Shown one piece after another: positions 8,743 to 16,605 of a stretch of DNA of 64,000 nucleotides. Within the stretch, counting starts at the first letter, position 1. The number at the start of each line of letters is the position of its first letter. This DNA is from Neopararhizobium haloflavum (GTDB lineage Bacteria > Pseudomonadota > Alphaproteobacteria > Rhizobiales > Rhizobiaceae), in assembly GCF_002750855.1 (NCBI RefSeq), contig NZ_NWUC01000005.1, positions 248,001-312,000 on the forward strand, in the 5' to 3' direction. The notes under the pieces are model-generated. The model searched no databases. It was given only the letters and a program-made list of their open reading frames with translations, and was not told the origin of the DNA. The position numbers and the translations under genes are program-made.

Positions 8743-9542
8743 GTGGATGGCTCCTTCGGCCCGAGCGCCGGAATCTGGCCGACAAGAAAGAGAAGCAGGG
8801 CCGCGACGACGATCGACGGGCCGGACGGCGTGTCGAAACTGAGAGAACCATAAAGCCCCGCGACAACGGCAGCAACGCCGATGAGAGAGGCGAGAACCGC
8901 CATCGCCTCCGGTGTCGGTGCAAAGCGGCGGGCGGCGGCGGCCGGAATGATCAGCAGCGACGTGATGAGAAGGATACCGACGATCTTCATGGCGATGGCG
9001 ATGACGAGCGCCATGAGCAGCATGAAGGCGAAGCGCGCGCGCTCAGGTCGCATGCCTTCCGCCTCGGCCAGTTCGGCGTTGACGGTGGCGGCAAGAAGCG
9101 GGCGCCAGAGCGCCCAGATCCCGGCCAGAACGATCGCGCCGCCTGCCCAGATGAAGCCGATGTCCGCGCGCGACACGGCAAGGATATCGCCGAACAGAAA
9201 ACCCATCAGATCGACCCTGACCCATGACATGAAGGCGACGAGCACGAGGCCGATCGCCAGCGTCGAATGCGAGAGGATGCCGAGCAGGGCGTCGGTCGAC
9301 AGGGAGCGCCCGCGCTGCAGCACGATCAGCGCCACCGAGACGGCAACAGCGACGAAGAAGACGCCAGCCATCAGGTTGATGTCGAAAAGCAGCGACAGCG
9401 CGACGCCGAGCAGCGCCGAATGCGCCATGGTGTCGCCGAAATAGGCCATGCGCCGCCAGACGATGAAGCATCCGAGCGGGCCAACGGCAAGTGCAAGGCC
9501 AACGCCGGCAAGGATGGCCCGCGTGAAGAAGTCGTCAAGCAT
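8739..9542 (-). CDS. znuB: Zinc ABC transporter permease ZnuB
   Basis: 267 aa. ABC-3 family inner-membrane permease with about eight hydrophobic segments, beginning MLDDFFTRAILAGVGLALAV and including the family block RRMAYFGDTMAHSALLGVAL and LLITSLLIIPAAAAR. Forms the channel of the ZnuABC zinc importer. The start at 9542 was chosen because it gives family length and overlaps the znuC end by 8 nt; further upstream sequence in this frame is the antisense of znuC. Followed by zur with a 4-nt overlap. Confidence 0.95.
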   Translation of the reverse strand: MLDDFFTRAILAGVGLALAVGPLGCFIVWRRMAYFGDTMAHSALLGVALSLLFDINLMAGVFFVAVAVSVALIVLQRGRSLSTDALLGILSHSTLAIGLVLVAFMSWVRVDLMGFLFGDILAVSRADIGFIWAGGAIVLAGIWALWRPLLAATVNAELAEAEGMRPERARFAFMLLMALVIAIAMKIVGILLITSLLIIPAAAARRFAPTPEAMAVLASLIGVAAVVAGLYGSLSFDTPSGPSIVVAALLLFLVGQIPALGPKEPST

Positions 9543-10428
9543 GTCCCTGCCCTTTCGCGCCATGCGGCGCGGCGTCATCGTGTCCTTCCCCATGAGGATG
9601 GTCGTGCGTATGCCCGTGATGACCGTCGCCAGGGTGGCAATGCTCGGTGACCGAGCCGTCGGCATGACGAACGCGCCCGTCCGGCAGGTGCGTATGGTCG
9701 TGATGATGGTTGTAAACCGCCAGCGTCGCAGCGGCGCGCGCTCCGAAAAGCTGAAGATATTCAGGACTCTCGGCAACCGCCTGAGGGGTGCCGCGGCAAC
9801 ATACGTGGCCATTGAGACAGATAACGGTGTCGGTCTCCGCCATGACGACGTGCAGATCATGCGAGATCAGGAGGATGCCGCAGCCCGTATCGTTCCGGAT
9901 CTGCTTTATGAGGTCGTAAAGCGCGATCTCGCCGGAAAAATCGACGCCCTGAACCGGTTCGTCCAAGATCAGAAGGTCGGGCTTGCGCACCATAGCACGA
10001 GCAAGCAGCGCGCGCTGGAATTCGCCGCCCGAAAGATGCTGCACCTGCCTGTCCGCCAGGTGCGTGATGCCGACCGCCGCCAGCGCCGCCTCGATGGCAT
10101 CGCCGGGGTAAGAGCCGGTCAACGTCATCAGGCGCCGGACCGCCAGGGGCAGCGTCCAGTCGATGGTCAGCTTCTGCGGCACATAGCCGACGACGAGATC
10201 GGTGCGGCGTCTCACCGTGCCTTCGCTTGGCGCCAGGATGCCGATCGCTGTCCTGGCCGTGGTGGACTTGCCCGAACCGTTGGGCCCGATCAGCGTGACG
10301 ATCTCGCCGCGCGCCACCGTCAGGTCGACGCCGCGCACAAGCCAGCGTCCTCCGCTTCTGACCCCGACGCCCTGCATGGCGATGAGATTGCCCTCGCCGG
10401 CCGGGGCATGTTGATGACGTCCAAGCAT
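9535..10428 (-). CDS. znuC: Zinc ABC transporter ATPase ZnuC with His-rich tail
   Basis: 297 aa from the ATG at 10428. Walker A GPNGSGKST, Q-loop, signature LSGGEFQRALLARA, Walker B LLILDEP and H-loop ISHDLHVV are all intact. It powers ZnuB. Unusual: after the usual end of the ATPase (about residue 230) the protein has a C-terminal extension of about 60 residues dense in His, Asp and Gly (for example NHHHDHTHLPDG, GHHGHTHDHPHGEGH), facing the cytoplasm. It could bind zinc and act as sensor, buffer or inhibitor. First gene of znuC-znuB-zur, divergent from znuA. Confidence 0.95.
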   Translation of the reverse strand: MLGRHQHAPAGEGNLIAMQGVGVRSGGRWLVRGVDLTVARGEIVTLIGPNGSGKSTTARTAIGILAPSEGTVRRRTDLVVGYVPQKLTIDWTLPLAVRRLMTLTGSYPGDAIEAALAAVGITHLADRQVQHLSGGEFQRALLARAMVRKPDLLILDEPVQGVDFSGEIALYDLIKQIRNDTGCGILLISHDLHVVMAETDTVICLNGHVCCRGTPQAVAESPEYLQLFGARAAATLAVYNHHHDHTHLPDGRVRHADGSVTEHCHPGDGHHGHTHDHPHGEGHDDAAPHGAKGQGHA

Positions 10429-10497
10429 CGCTGATGAAATTGACCCGAATTCACACTTGTCCAACCATATGGCACACGTTATAGCGTTACGCAATTC

Positions 10498-10514
10498 ATG
10501 TTACACAATAACAT
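10498..10514. promoter_or_regulatory. Zur box candidate between znuC and znuA
   Basis: Perfect palindrome ATGTTA-CACAA-TAACAT in the 109-bp divergent region, 24 bp before the znuA start. AT-rich symmetrical sites of the TGTTA-n-TAACA kind are known Zur operators in alphaproteobacteria. A related half-site (CGTTATAGCGTTACG, 10478-10492) lies next to it and may form a second operator for the znuC side. Confidence 0.75.
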
Positions 10515-10537
10515 ATCAGGCTATGGAAGGATTGCTC

Positions 10538-11569
10538 ATGCGCCGAACTGCCCTCGCCCTCGCGGCCTCCGTCTCTACGCTGCCGCTCCCGGCCCTCGCG
10601 ATGGACAATGTCGTGGTTTCCATCAAACCGCTCCACTCGCTGGTGGCCGGGGTCATGGACGGGGTCGGTGAGCCGCAGTTGCTGATCAAGGGGGCCGCTT
10701 CGCCGCACAGCTACGCACTGCGCCCTTCCGAGGCCTCCCTGCTTCAGGATGCTGCGCTCGTCTTCTGGATCGGCGATACGATGGAGACATTCCTGACCGA
10801 TCCTTTGCTGGCGCTCTCGCAGCAGGCAACCGTGTTGGCTCTAGAGGATGCGGATGGCCTGACGCTGCTGGATTATCGCGAAGGCGGAGCCTTCGAGGAG
10901 CAGGATCGGGCAGATGCCGACGCAGCTGAGCATGAGCACGAAGACGCCCATCATGATCACGATCATGATCATGCAGCCGAACATCACGATGGCGCTGGCG
11001 AGCACCATCATGACGAAGGTGGCGACCATGCCGGCCACGATCATGCCGGCCACGACCTGCATATCTGGCTCGATCCGGAAAACGCCAAGGCGATGGTCGG
11101 TGCGATCGAAGAGACGCTTGCGGCCGCCGACCCTGCCAACGCACAAACCTATGCGACGAACGCCAGCGCGATGACACAGCGCATCGAGGCGCTGTCGTCA
11201 GAGATTGAGACGCAGCTGGCCCCGCTCGCCGGCCGTCCCTTCGTCGTCTTCCATGACGCCTATCATTATTTCGAGAACAGTTTTGGCCTGGAAGCGGCCG
11301 GCTCGATCACCGTCAGTCCGGAGATCGAGCCCGGTGCCCGGCGCATCGGCGAGATACAGGAAACCGTGCGAACGCTCGATGCTGCCTGCGTCTTCTCCGA
11401 ACCGCAGTTCGAACCCCGCATCGTGGAAGTCGTCGCAGAAGGATCGAACGCCGCCAGCGGCGTACTCGATCCGCTCGGCGCGACCATAGAGGACGGGCCG
11501 GAGCTCTATTTCGAACTCATGCGGAACATGGCGTCGTCCTTCCAGACTTGCCTCGCAGCGAAAGACTGA
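10538..11569 (+). CDS. znuA: Zinc ABC transporter periplasmic binding protein ZnuA
   Basis: 343 aa. ATG at 10538 with GGAAGG seven nt upstream. Signal peptide (1-22, ending ALAM). The cluster A-I metal-binding fold has VVVSIKPLHSLVAGVM, ASPHSYALRPS (metal His), LHIWLDPENAKAM, FVVFHDAYHYFE and FSEPQF. Between residues about 120 and 175 lies the very long His/Asp/Glu-rich loop typical of ZnuA (EHEHEDAHHDHDHDH and similar), thought to gather zinc. Captures periplasmic zinc for ZnuBC. Expected to be repressed by Zur through the palindrome upstream. Confidence 0.96.
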   Translation: MRRTALALAASVSTLPLPALAMDNVVVSIKPLHSLVAGVMDGVGEPQLLIKGAASPHSYALRPSEASLLQDAALVFWIGDTMETFLTDPLLALSQQATVLALEDADGLTLLDYREGGAFEEQDRADADAAEHEHEDAHHDHDHDHAAEHHDGAGEHHHDEGGDHAGHDHAGHDLHIWLDPENAKAMVGAIEETLAAADPANAQTYATNASAMTQRIEALSSEIETQLAPLAGRPFVVFHDAYHYFENSFGLEAAGSITVSPEIEPGARRIGEIQETVRTLDAACVFSEPQFEPRIVEVVAEGSNAASGVLDPLGATIEDGPELYFELMRNMASSFQTCLAAKD

Positions 11570-11601
11570 GTGGACGGCGTCACCGCTGCTTTGTCGGCAT
11601 C

Positions 11602-11630
11602 GGGTGGGCCGGGCGTCAAGCGGCCCACCC
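11602..11630. terminator. Hairpin between convergent znuA and hupE
   Basis: Ten-bp perfect inverted repeat GGGTGGGCCG/CGGCCCACCC with a 9-nt loop, placed between the znuA stop and the hupE stop. Neither strand has a following T-run, so if it terminates it may do so weakly or with Rho. Confidence 0.5.
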
Positions 11631-11639
11631 AGAACGATG

Positions 11640-12248
11640 TCAGAGAACGCCGGCGATGATGGCGATGCCGGCAAGAGCCATGACCCCGCCGCCGGCGCGT
11701 GCCGCGAGAACGCCGTTGGCGCGCGACAGCTTGCCGATGCCAAGTCCGGCAGCAACGCCGGCGGCATGCAGCAGCGCCGTTGCGACCATGAAGCCGAGAC
11801 CATACGCCATCCCGGACGCATTGGCCGGCATTTCCGTGCCGTGCGCATGACCGTGAAACAGCGCAAAGAAACCGACCAGCGCCATGGCGCCGGCCACGGG
11901 CAGGCTGCTGCCGAAGGCGGCGGCCGCGCCGATCACGACGATGGAAGAGGCGATTCCGAGTTCGACCAGCGGCAATGTCACGCCCGCAACCGCAAGCGTG
12001 CCACCGACGGTCATAGCACAGACGAAGGCCGCAGGCACGAGCCAGAGTGGCCGGCTGGTCGCCGTGCGCTCGCCGATGAGATAGGCGAGAAGCCCGACGG
12101 CGACCATCGCGAGAAGATGATCGAGCCCGCCGAGCGGATGCATGAAGCCATAGGCGAAGCTGGCGTTGTCGTGCGTCCCGTGGCCGGTGTGGGCCATGGC
12201 AGCGCCCGTCGATGCGACGAAGGTGGCGATGAGTGTGATGATACGCAT
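11640..12248 (-). CDS. hupE: HupE/UreJ-family permease, predicted cobalt transporter
   Basis: 202 aa. ATG at 12248 preceded by AAAGGA. N-terminal signal-like segment ending AMA, then HTGHGTHD and the family motif FMHPLGGLDHLLAM, followed by about six membrane segments and HGHAHGTE. HupE/UreJ proteins transport nickel or cobalt. The cobalamin riboswitch in the leader argues for cobalt here, because B12 repression makes sense for a cobalt importer feeding cobalamin synthesis; this link is established for HupE homologues by comparative genomics. Urease genes (ureG, ureF) at the far end of the window leave nickel as an alternative, but they are 50 kb away and not linked. Confidence 0.9.
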   Translation of the reverse strand: MRIITLIATFVASTGAAMAHTGHGTHDNASFAYGFMHPLGGLDHLLAMVAVGLLAYLIGERTATSRPLWLVPAAFVCAMTVGGTLAVAGVTLPLVELGIASSIVVIGAAAAFGSSLPVAGAMALVGFFALFHGHAHGTEMPANASGMAYGLGFMVATALLHAAGVAAGLGIGKLSRANGVLAARAGGGVMALAGIAIIAGVL

Positions 12249-12311
12249 GTGTTTTCCTTTCGGGGCCCTCCGCCCCAGCGCAGTGCATTCGTGCGGCTTG
12301 AACCGCGGATT

Positions 12312-12470
12312 TGACGGCCGGTCTCCTGGCTTGGGACTGATCCTGCCGCCTTCCCGATGCAAGAAGCGCACCAGTGGCATCATGGCAGAACATCCATCCT
12401 TTACAGTCGCGGGGGCGGCGCCGGCTTTCGACCGGCTTCCCGTTTCACCTTCGAATGGAAGGCACCGTCA
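12312..12470 (-). promoter_or_regulatory. Cobalamin (B12) riboswitch in the hupE leader
   Basis: Read on the minus strand, all conserved blocks appear in the right order: GGTGCC, then GGTGAAACGGGAAGCCGGT (12449-12431), GCCCCCGCGACTGTAA (about 12416-12401), GCCACTGG (12378-12371), GGAAGGCGGCAGGATCAG and finally the B12 box AGCCAGGAGACC (12331-12320). About 70 nt of leader separate it from the hupE ATG, including a G/C-rich potential hairpin (GGGGC...GCCCC, about 12270-12255) right before the SD that could be the expression platform. Adenosylcobalamin binding should switch hupE off. Confidence 0.96.
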
Positions 12471-12537
12471 CACTGACTGATTGCAGGCAGGCAACGAAAA
12501 GGCAACCGTTCAGCCAGCCGCTATTTTGTGCACCACT

Positions 12538-13587
12538 CTATTTCTTGCGTGCAGGTCCCTCGCGCTCGGCTGAGGCCGCCCAGAGGTTGATGTCCGCTTC
12601 ACGCGCATGGCCGTCGATCTCCGCCAGTTCCGCGTCGCTGAATTCAAGGGCTTTCAACGCGCCGACGCAGTCATCGACCTGCTCCGGGCGGCTCGCGCCG
12701 ATCAAGGCGGACGTCACCCGGCCGCCGCGCAGGACCCAGGCGATCGCCATCTGTGCGAGCGTCTGCCCGCGTTTGTCCGCGATGGCGTTGAGGGCCCGGA
12801 TGTTCTCGACGTTCTTGTCGTTGAGGAATTCCGGCATCAGCGACTTGCCCTGGCTGGCGCGGCTACCCTCTGGAACTCCCTTGAGGTATTTCGACGTCAA
12901 CATGCCCTGAGCGAGCGGCGAGAACACGATCGAGCCGATCCCCAGCCCATCGAGCACATCAAGCAGCCCGTCATCCTCCACCCAGCGATTGAGCATGGAA
13001 TAACTCGGCTGATGAATGAGGCAGGGCGTGCCGAGCTGCTTCAGGATAGCGGCGGCCTCGCGCGTACGCTCGGCGTTGTACGACGAAATCCCGGCATAGA
13101 GCGCCTTGCCGGAGCGCACGATCTGGTCGAGCGCCATCATCGTCTCTTCAAGCGGCGTTTCGGGGTCGAAGCGGTGCGAATAGAAGATATCGACATAGTC
13201 GAGGCCCATGCGCTTCAGGCTCTGGTCGCATGAGGCGATCAGATACTTGCGGCTGCCCCACTCGCCGTATGGGCCGGGCCACATATCGTAGCCGGCTTTC
13301 GAGGAGATGATCAGTTCATCGCGATAGCCGGCAAAGTCGGTTCGCAGGATCTCGCCGAACGCCGTCTCCGCCGAACCGGGCGGCGGGCCGTAATTGTTGG
13401 CAAGATCGAAATGGGTGATGCCGCGATCGAAGGCTCGCCGGCAGATCGCCTGCTTGGTCTGGTGCGGCGTGTCGCTTCCGAAATTGTGCCATAGCCCCAG
13501 CGAGACCGCCGGCAATTTGAGCCCACTTGACCCGCAGCGATTGTATTTCATGGTCTCGTAGCGATTGTCGGCCGGCTGCCATGCCAT
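12538..13587 (-). CDS. gpr: Aldo/keto reductase, L-glyceraldehyde-3-phosphate reductase type (YghZ/Gpr)
   Basis: 349 aa; near full-length similarity to E. coli YghZ by eye (SLGLWHNFG, THFDLANNYGPPPGSAE, GYDMWPGPYGEWGSRKYL, DYVDIFYSHR, QPSYSMLNRWV). The catalytic tetrad of the AKR barrel is present: Asp and Tyr of FDLANNYG, Lys of SSKAGYD, His of FYSHR. Uses NADPH; the YghZ group reduces L-glyceraldehyde 3-phosphate and methylglyoxal. It lies 66 nt after the DUF2783 gene on the same strand, so it may be read with the aromatic cluster, though there is no obvious pathway link. The B12 riboswitch of hupE lies beyond its 3' end. Confidence 0.9.
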   Translation of the reverse strand: MAWQPADNRYETMKYNRCGSSGLKLPAVSLGLWHNFGSDTPHQTKQAICRRAFDRGITHFDLANNYGPPPGSAETAFGEILRTDFAGYRDELIISSKAGYDMWPGPYGEWGSRKYLIASCDQSLKRMGLDYVDIFYSHRFDPETPLEETMMALDQIVRSGKALYAGISSYNAERTREAAAILKQLGTPCLIHQPSYSMLNRWVEDDGLLDVLDGLGIGSIVFSPLAQGMLTSKYLKGVPEGSRASQGKSLMPEFLNDKNVENIRALNAIADKRGQTLAQMAIAWVLRGGRVTSALIGASRPEQVDDCVGALKALEFSDAELAEIDGHAREADINLWAASAEREGPARKK

Positions 13588-13653
13588 GGTGCATCTCCTC
13601 GTGTGGAACAGAAGGCGCCATGGTTAGTCTCTTGCAGAGGAGAGCGAAAGCCC

Positions 13654-13851
13654 TCACCGACGCTGCGTTGCCGCGTTGAGGATGGCGGTCAGCTGGGACT
13701 GGTCACCGACGGCGTTTGCCAACAGAAGGACCAGCCGCGCGTTGAGACGCGCGCTTTCTTCGAAGGAAAGCTCGCGGTGCGCGGACATCAGATCAGCGTA
13801 GAAAGCGTCGCCCGCCGGGCCAAGCCTGTCCTGCAAGGGATCGTCCTTCAT
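13654..13851 (-). CDS. DUF2783 small protein
   Basis: 65 aa, charged and probably helical, with the DUF2783 signature SAHRELSFEESARLNARLVLLLANAVGD split across residues 23-50. No signal peptide or cysteine. Function unknown. Its start overlaps the stop of the FAD hydroxylase by 4 nt (ATGA), indicating translational coupling. DUF2783 genes recur next to this hydroxylase type in other alphaproteobacteria, which suggests an accessory or stabilising subunit, but that is inference. Confidence 0.8.
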   Translation of the reverse strand: MKDDPLQDRLGPAGDAFYADLMSAHRELSFEESARLNARLVLLLANAVGDQSQLTAILNAATQRR

Positions 13852-15470
13852 GAAACTCCTCCCAGGGCGCGCGCAAGCGCCGTCTCGATGGCCGGTCGGT
13901 CCGGCGCGCGGAAGGCCGCCGCGACATGCTGATCCGGCCGCACAAGGTAGGTCATGTCCTCGCCGAGACGCTCGAAAGCCATCCCCTCCCCGTCAACCAG
14001 CGCGCCACCGTCCGCCCCGCGGCTGATGCGAACCGTGCGCACCCCGCTTGAAGGCGTTTTTCCCGTCGTCAGCAGTGCGAAGTCGCCGCCGATCTCGTTC
14101 AGCAGCCAGCATGCGTCTTTGCCCTTGATGAGTGGCGCATCTGGCACGACCGACCCCGGCCGAAGCCCGATTTCGTTGCTTGCCGGCGACTGCAGGGACA
14201 GCCCGTCCAGCGAACACGGCAGCGAAAGGCGGCCGGAATTGACGAGCCGGCGCGCAAAGGGCGCGTGGGTAGCCAGCGACAGGACTTCGCCGCGAAAAAC
14301 CTTTTCCATGTCCGATTTCGGCGTCATGAAATTCGTCGCATTGGCGGAATGCCGGATGTTCTCGTCAGCGCCGCGAACGCGCTCCTCGTTGAAGCTGTCG
14401 ATCAGGGATTCCCCTGCGTCGCCATGGATCACGGCGGCGAGTTTCCAGCCAAGATTGTCGATATCGTGAATGCCGCCGTTGCCGCCGCGCGCTCCGAAGG
14501 GTGACACCAGATGCGCGCTGTCGCCCGCAAACAGCACGCGGCCATGAACGAATCGCTCCAGCCGCCGGCACTGGAAGGAATAGACCGAGACCCAATCGAG
14601 CGTGAAGGGGCGATCGCCGACCACGGCACGAATGCGCGGGATGACATTTTCAGGCTTCTTCTCCTCGACCGGATCGGCTTCGGGACCGAGTTGCAGGTCG
14701 ATCCGGTAGATGTCGTCAGGCTGCTTGTGCACCAGGGCGGACTGACCACTGTGGAAAGGCGGCTCGAACCAGAAGTGCCGTTCAGGCCCCGATGCGTCGA
14801 CCCGAACAGCGGAGAAGAGATCCTCCCGCATCTCGATGTCGGCGATGAGAAAACGTTCCTCGAACCGCTGACCGACAAATTCAAGGCCGAGCAGAGAACG
14901 CACTGGCGAGCGCGCGCCATCGCAGGCGACGAGCCAATCGGCCACGATGTCATAAGCGCCGTCCGGTGTCTCGACACGGGCGCGCGCGCCACCCTCACGC
15001 TGCTCCACACCCACGACCTTGTTGCGGAACCTAATGTCGATCAGGCCGGGGAAATCGCGACACCGCTCAACGAGGTAGTGTTCGACATAGTATTGCTGGA
15101 GATTGATGAAGGCTGGCATCTTGTGACCCGGCTCGGGCAGCAGGTCGAAGCTGTAGATCTCCCGTTCCCCGTGAAAGACGCGCCCGACCTTCCAGGTGAC
15201 GCCTTTGTCGACCATTCGGTCTCCGACGCCGAGCCGATCGAAGATCTCCAGCGTCCTCTTGGCCCAGCAGATCGCTCGGCTGCCGAGCGACACGACATTG
15301 TTGTCGTCCAATACGACCGATGGCACATCGTGCAGCGCCAGATCGATCGCCAGCGCAAGCCCGACCGGCCCCGCACCGACAATGACGACCGGATAGCGAT
15401 CGGGCACCGCACGGCCGGCAAGTTCGGCCGGCGTGACGACGTCAAAGGGTGTGTAGGTGTAACGGGGCAT
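13848..15470 (-). CDS. FAD-dependent aromatic hydroxylase, PheA/MhpA-like
   Basis: 540 aa, cytosolic class A flavoprotein monooxygenase. Rossmann dinucleotide site VVIVGAGPVGLALAIDLA (about 27-45), DG motif VACDGARSPVRSLLG (about 185), and GD motif VLFAGDSAHLVSPFGARG (about 315-335), then a thioredoxin-like C-terminal domain without cysteines. The family hydroxylates phenolic acids with NAD(P)H and O2. Next to homogentisate dioxygenase and fumarylacetoacetase, a plausible substrate is a hydroxyphenylacetate or a homogentisate relative, giving a ring-cleavable dihydroxy acid; this is inferred from context only. It starts 178 bp beyond the MBL gene and shares a 4-nt overlap with DUF2783. Confidence 0.85.
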   Translation of the reverse strand: MPRYTYTPFDVVTPAELAGRAVPDRYPVVIVGAGPVGLALAIDLALHDVPSVVLDDNNVVSLGSRAICWAKRTLEIFDRLGVGDRMVDKGVTWKVGRVFHGEREIYSFDLLPEPGHKMPAFINLQQYYVEHYLVERCRDFPGLIDIRFRNKVVGVEQREGGARARVETPDGAYDIVADWLVACDGARSPVRSLLGLEFVGQRFEERFLIADIEMREDLFSAVRVDASGPERHFWFEPPFHSGQSALVHKQPDDIYRIDLQLGPEADPVEEKKPENVIPRIRAVVGDRPFTLDWVSVYSFQCRRLERFVHGRVLFAGDSAHLVSPFGARGGNGGIHDIDNLGWKLAAVIHGDAGESLIDSFNEERVRGADENIRHSANATNFMTPKSDMEKVFRGEVLSLATHAPFARRLVNSGRLSLPCSLDGLSLQSPASNEIGLRPGSVVPDAPLIKGKDACWLLNEIGGDFALLTTGKTPSSGVRTVRISRGADGGALVDGEGMAFERLGEDMTYLVRPDQHVAAAFRAPDRPAIETALARALGGVS

Positions 15471-15499
15471 CAGCGTTCGACAATGTCCGGTTAGAGAAT

Positions 15500-15652
15500 A
15501 TGCCCCGAAATTCAGGACATGAGCAGTTCGACCGCGTGCTGATCGTTCAGGCCCAAACCAGCGACCTCACCATTCTGACAGCGGACAAGAAGTTCGGGAA
15601 ATACGACATTCCCATTCTCCCCTCTCGCGTGCCTCGCCGGGAACGGACCTAG
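15500..15652 (+). pseudogene. Relic of a PIN-domain (VapC-like) toxin, C-terminal part
   Basis: 50 codons that read like the last third of a PIN-domain ribonuclease: HEQFDRVLIVQAQTSDLTI, then LTADKKFGKYDIPILP. This matches the usual VapC ending (D-F-D-R-x-L-I-A-Q-A then L-x-T-x-D). The N-terminal two thirds with the first acidic residues are absent; upstream sequence is the start of the antisense hydroxylase gene. No SD and no antitoxin gene. Its last codons overlap the 3' end of the convergent MBL gene. Best read as a decayed toxin-antitoxin remnant. Confidence 0.65.
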
Positions 15653-16599
15653 CCCTGCAACTCTTCCCACATCGCCTTGTCCCGCTCGGCCGTCCAGATG
15701 CGCGGTGTGTCGATGCCGCGTGCCTCATCGTAGGCCCGCGCGACGTTGAACGGCAGACAATGCTCGTAGATGGCGTAGTCGGAAAATTTCGGATCGCATT
15801 CGGCGCGTATCGCGTCCCAGGTCTCCTTGAGTGAACCGCCCCGAGCGGCGATCTTGACGGCGGGTGCATAGGTGCTGGCGACGAAATCGCGCGTGTTCTC
15901 GATCGCCTCCTTGACCTTTGCCTTGCCGGTGAGCGCGTCGCCTCGGCCAGGCGCGATGGCGTCGACATCAAAGGTCTTGATCGCATCGAGCGTGCCGCCC
16001 CAGTCGGCAAAGTGCCCGTCGCCGCAATAGCAGGCCGAGTGGTACTCAACGATATCACCGGTGAACATGACGTTCTCGTCGGGCACGAAGGCCACGATGT
16101 CGCCTGCCGTATGCGCCCGGCCGAGGTGCATCAGATCGACGCGGCGGTTGCCGAGATAGACCGTCATGCGCTTTTCGAACGTCTGCGTCGGCCAGGTGAG
16201 ACCCGGAATGCTCTCATGGCCCTGAAAGAGGCGCGGGAAGCGCTGGAACTCGGAATCCCAGTCTTCCTGGCCCCGTTCCACCACCATGGCGCGGCCTGCG
16301 TTTGACATGATGACCTCGGACGCGCCGTAGGCCGATGCGCCGAGCACACGCACCGCGTGATAATGCGTCAGCACCACATGCTTGATCGGCTTGTCGGTGA
16401 CCGAACGGACCTTTTCCACCACCATATGCGCCAGCCGGGGTGTCGCCTGCGCATCGACGATCATCACGCTGTCGTCGCCGATGATGACGCCTGTATTGGG
16501 ATCGCCCTCGGCCGTAAAGGCGAAAAGGTCTCTTCCAACCTCGGTGAAGGAGATCGTCTTTTCCTTGAGATCGCCTTGCGACGCAAATGCCTTGGCCAT
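15649..16599 (-). CDS. Metallo-beta-lactamase-fold hydrolase with altered metal motif
   Basis: 316 aa, no signal peptide. MBL fold: Asp of MIVDAQATPRL, the first motif, LGRAHTAGDIVAF, and MFTGDIVEYHSACYCGDGHFADW. Odd: the normal HxHxDH motif reads THYHAVRV, so the Asp and third His are replaced and only the first two His remain; a one-metal site or a different activity is possible. It follows fahA with a 6-nt gap and so belongs to the homogentisate operon. Substrate unknown; a role on an intermediate or shunt product of the pathway is inference. Confidence 0.85.
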   Translation of the reverse strand: MAKAFASQGDLKEKTISFTEVGRDLFAFTAEGDPNTGVIIGDDSVMIVDAQATPRLAHMVVEKVRSVTDKPIKHVVLTHYHAVRVLGASAYGASEVIMSNAGRAMVVERGQEDWDSEFQRFPRLFQGHESIPGLTWPTQTFEKRMTVYLGNRRVDLMHLGRAHTAGDIVAFVPDENVMFTGDIVEYHSACYCGDGHFADWGGTLDAIKTFDVDAIAPGRGDALTGKAKVKEAIENTRDFVASTYAPAVKIAARGGSLKETWDAIRAECDPKFSDYAIYEHCLPFNVARAYDEARGIDTPRIWTAERDKAMWEELQG

Positions 16600-16605
16600 C
16601 TTGCC

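Noticed and set aside
10911..11060. Repetitive GAT/CAT-rich tract that looks like a tandem repeat
   Set aside because: It encodes the His/Asp-rich loop of ZnuA and has no regular unit, so it is not a repeat array.
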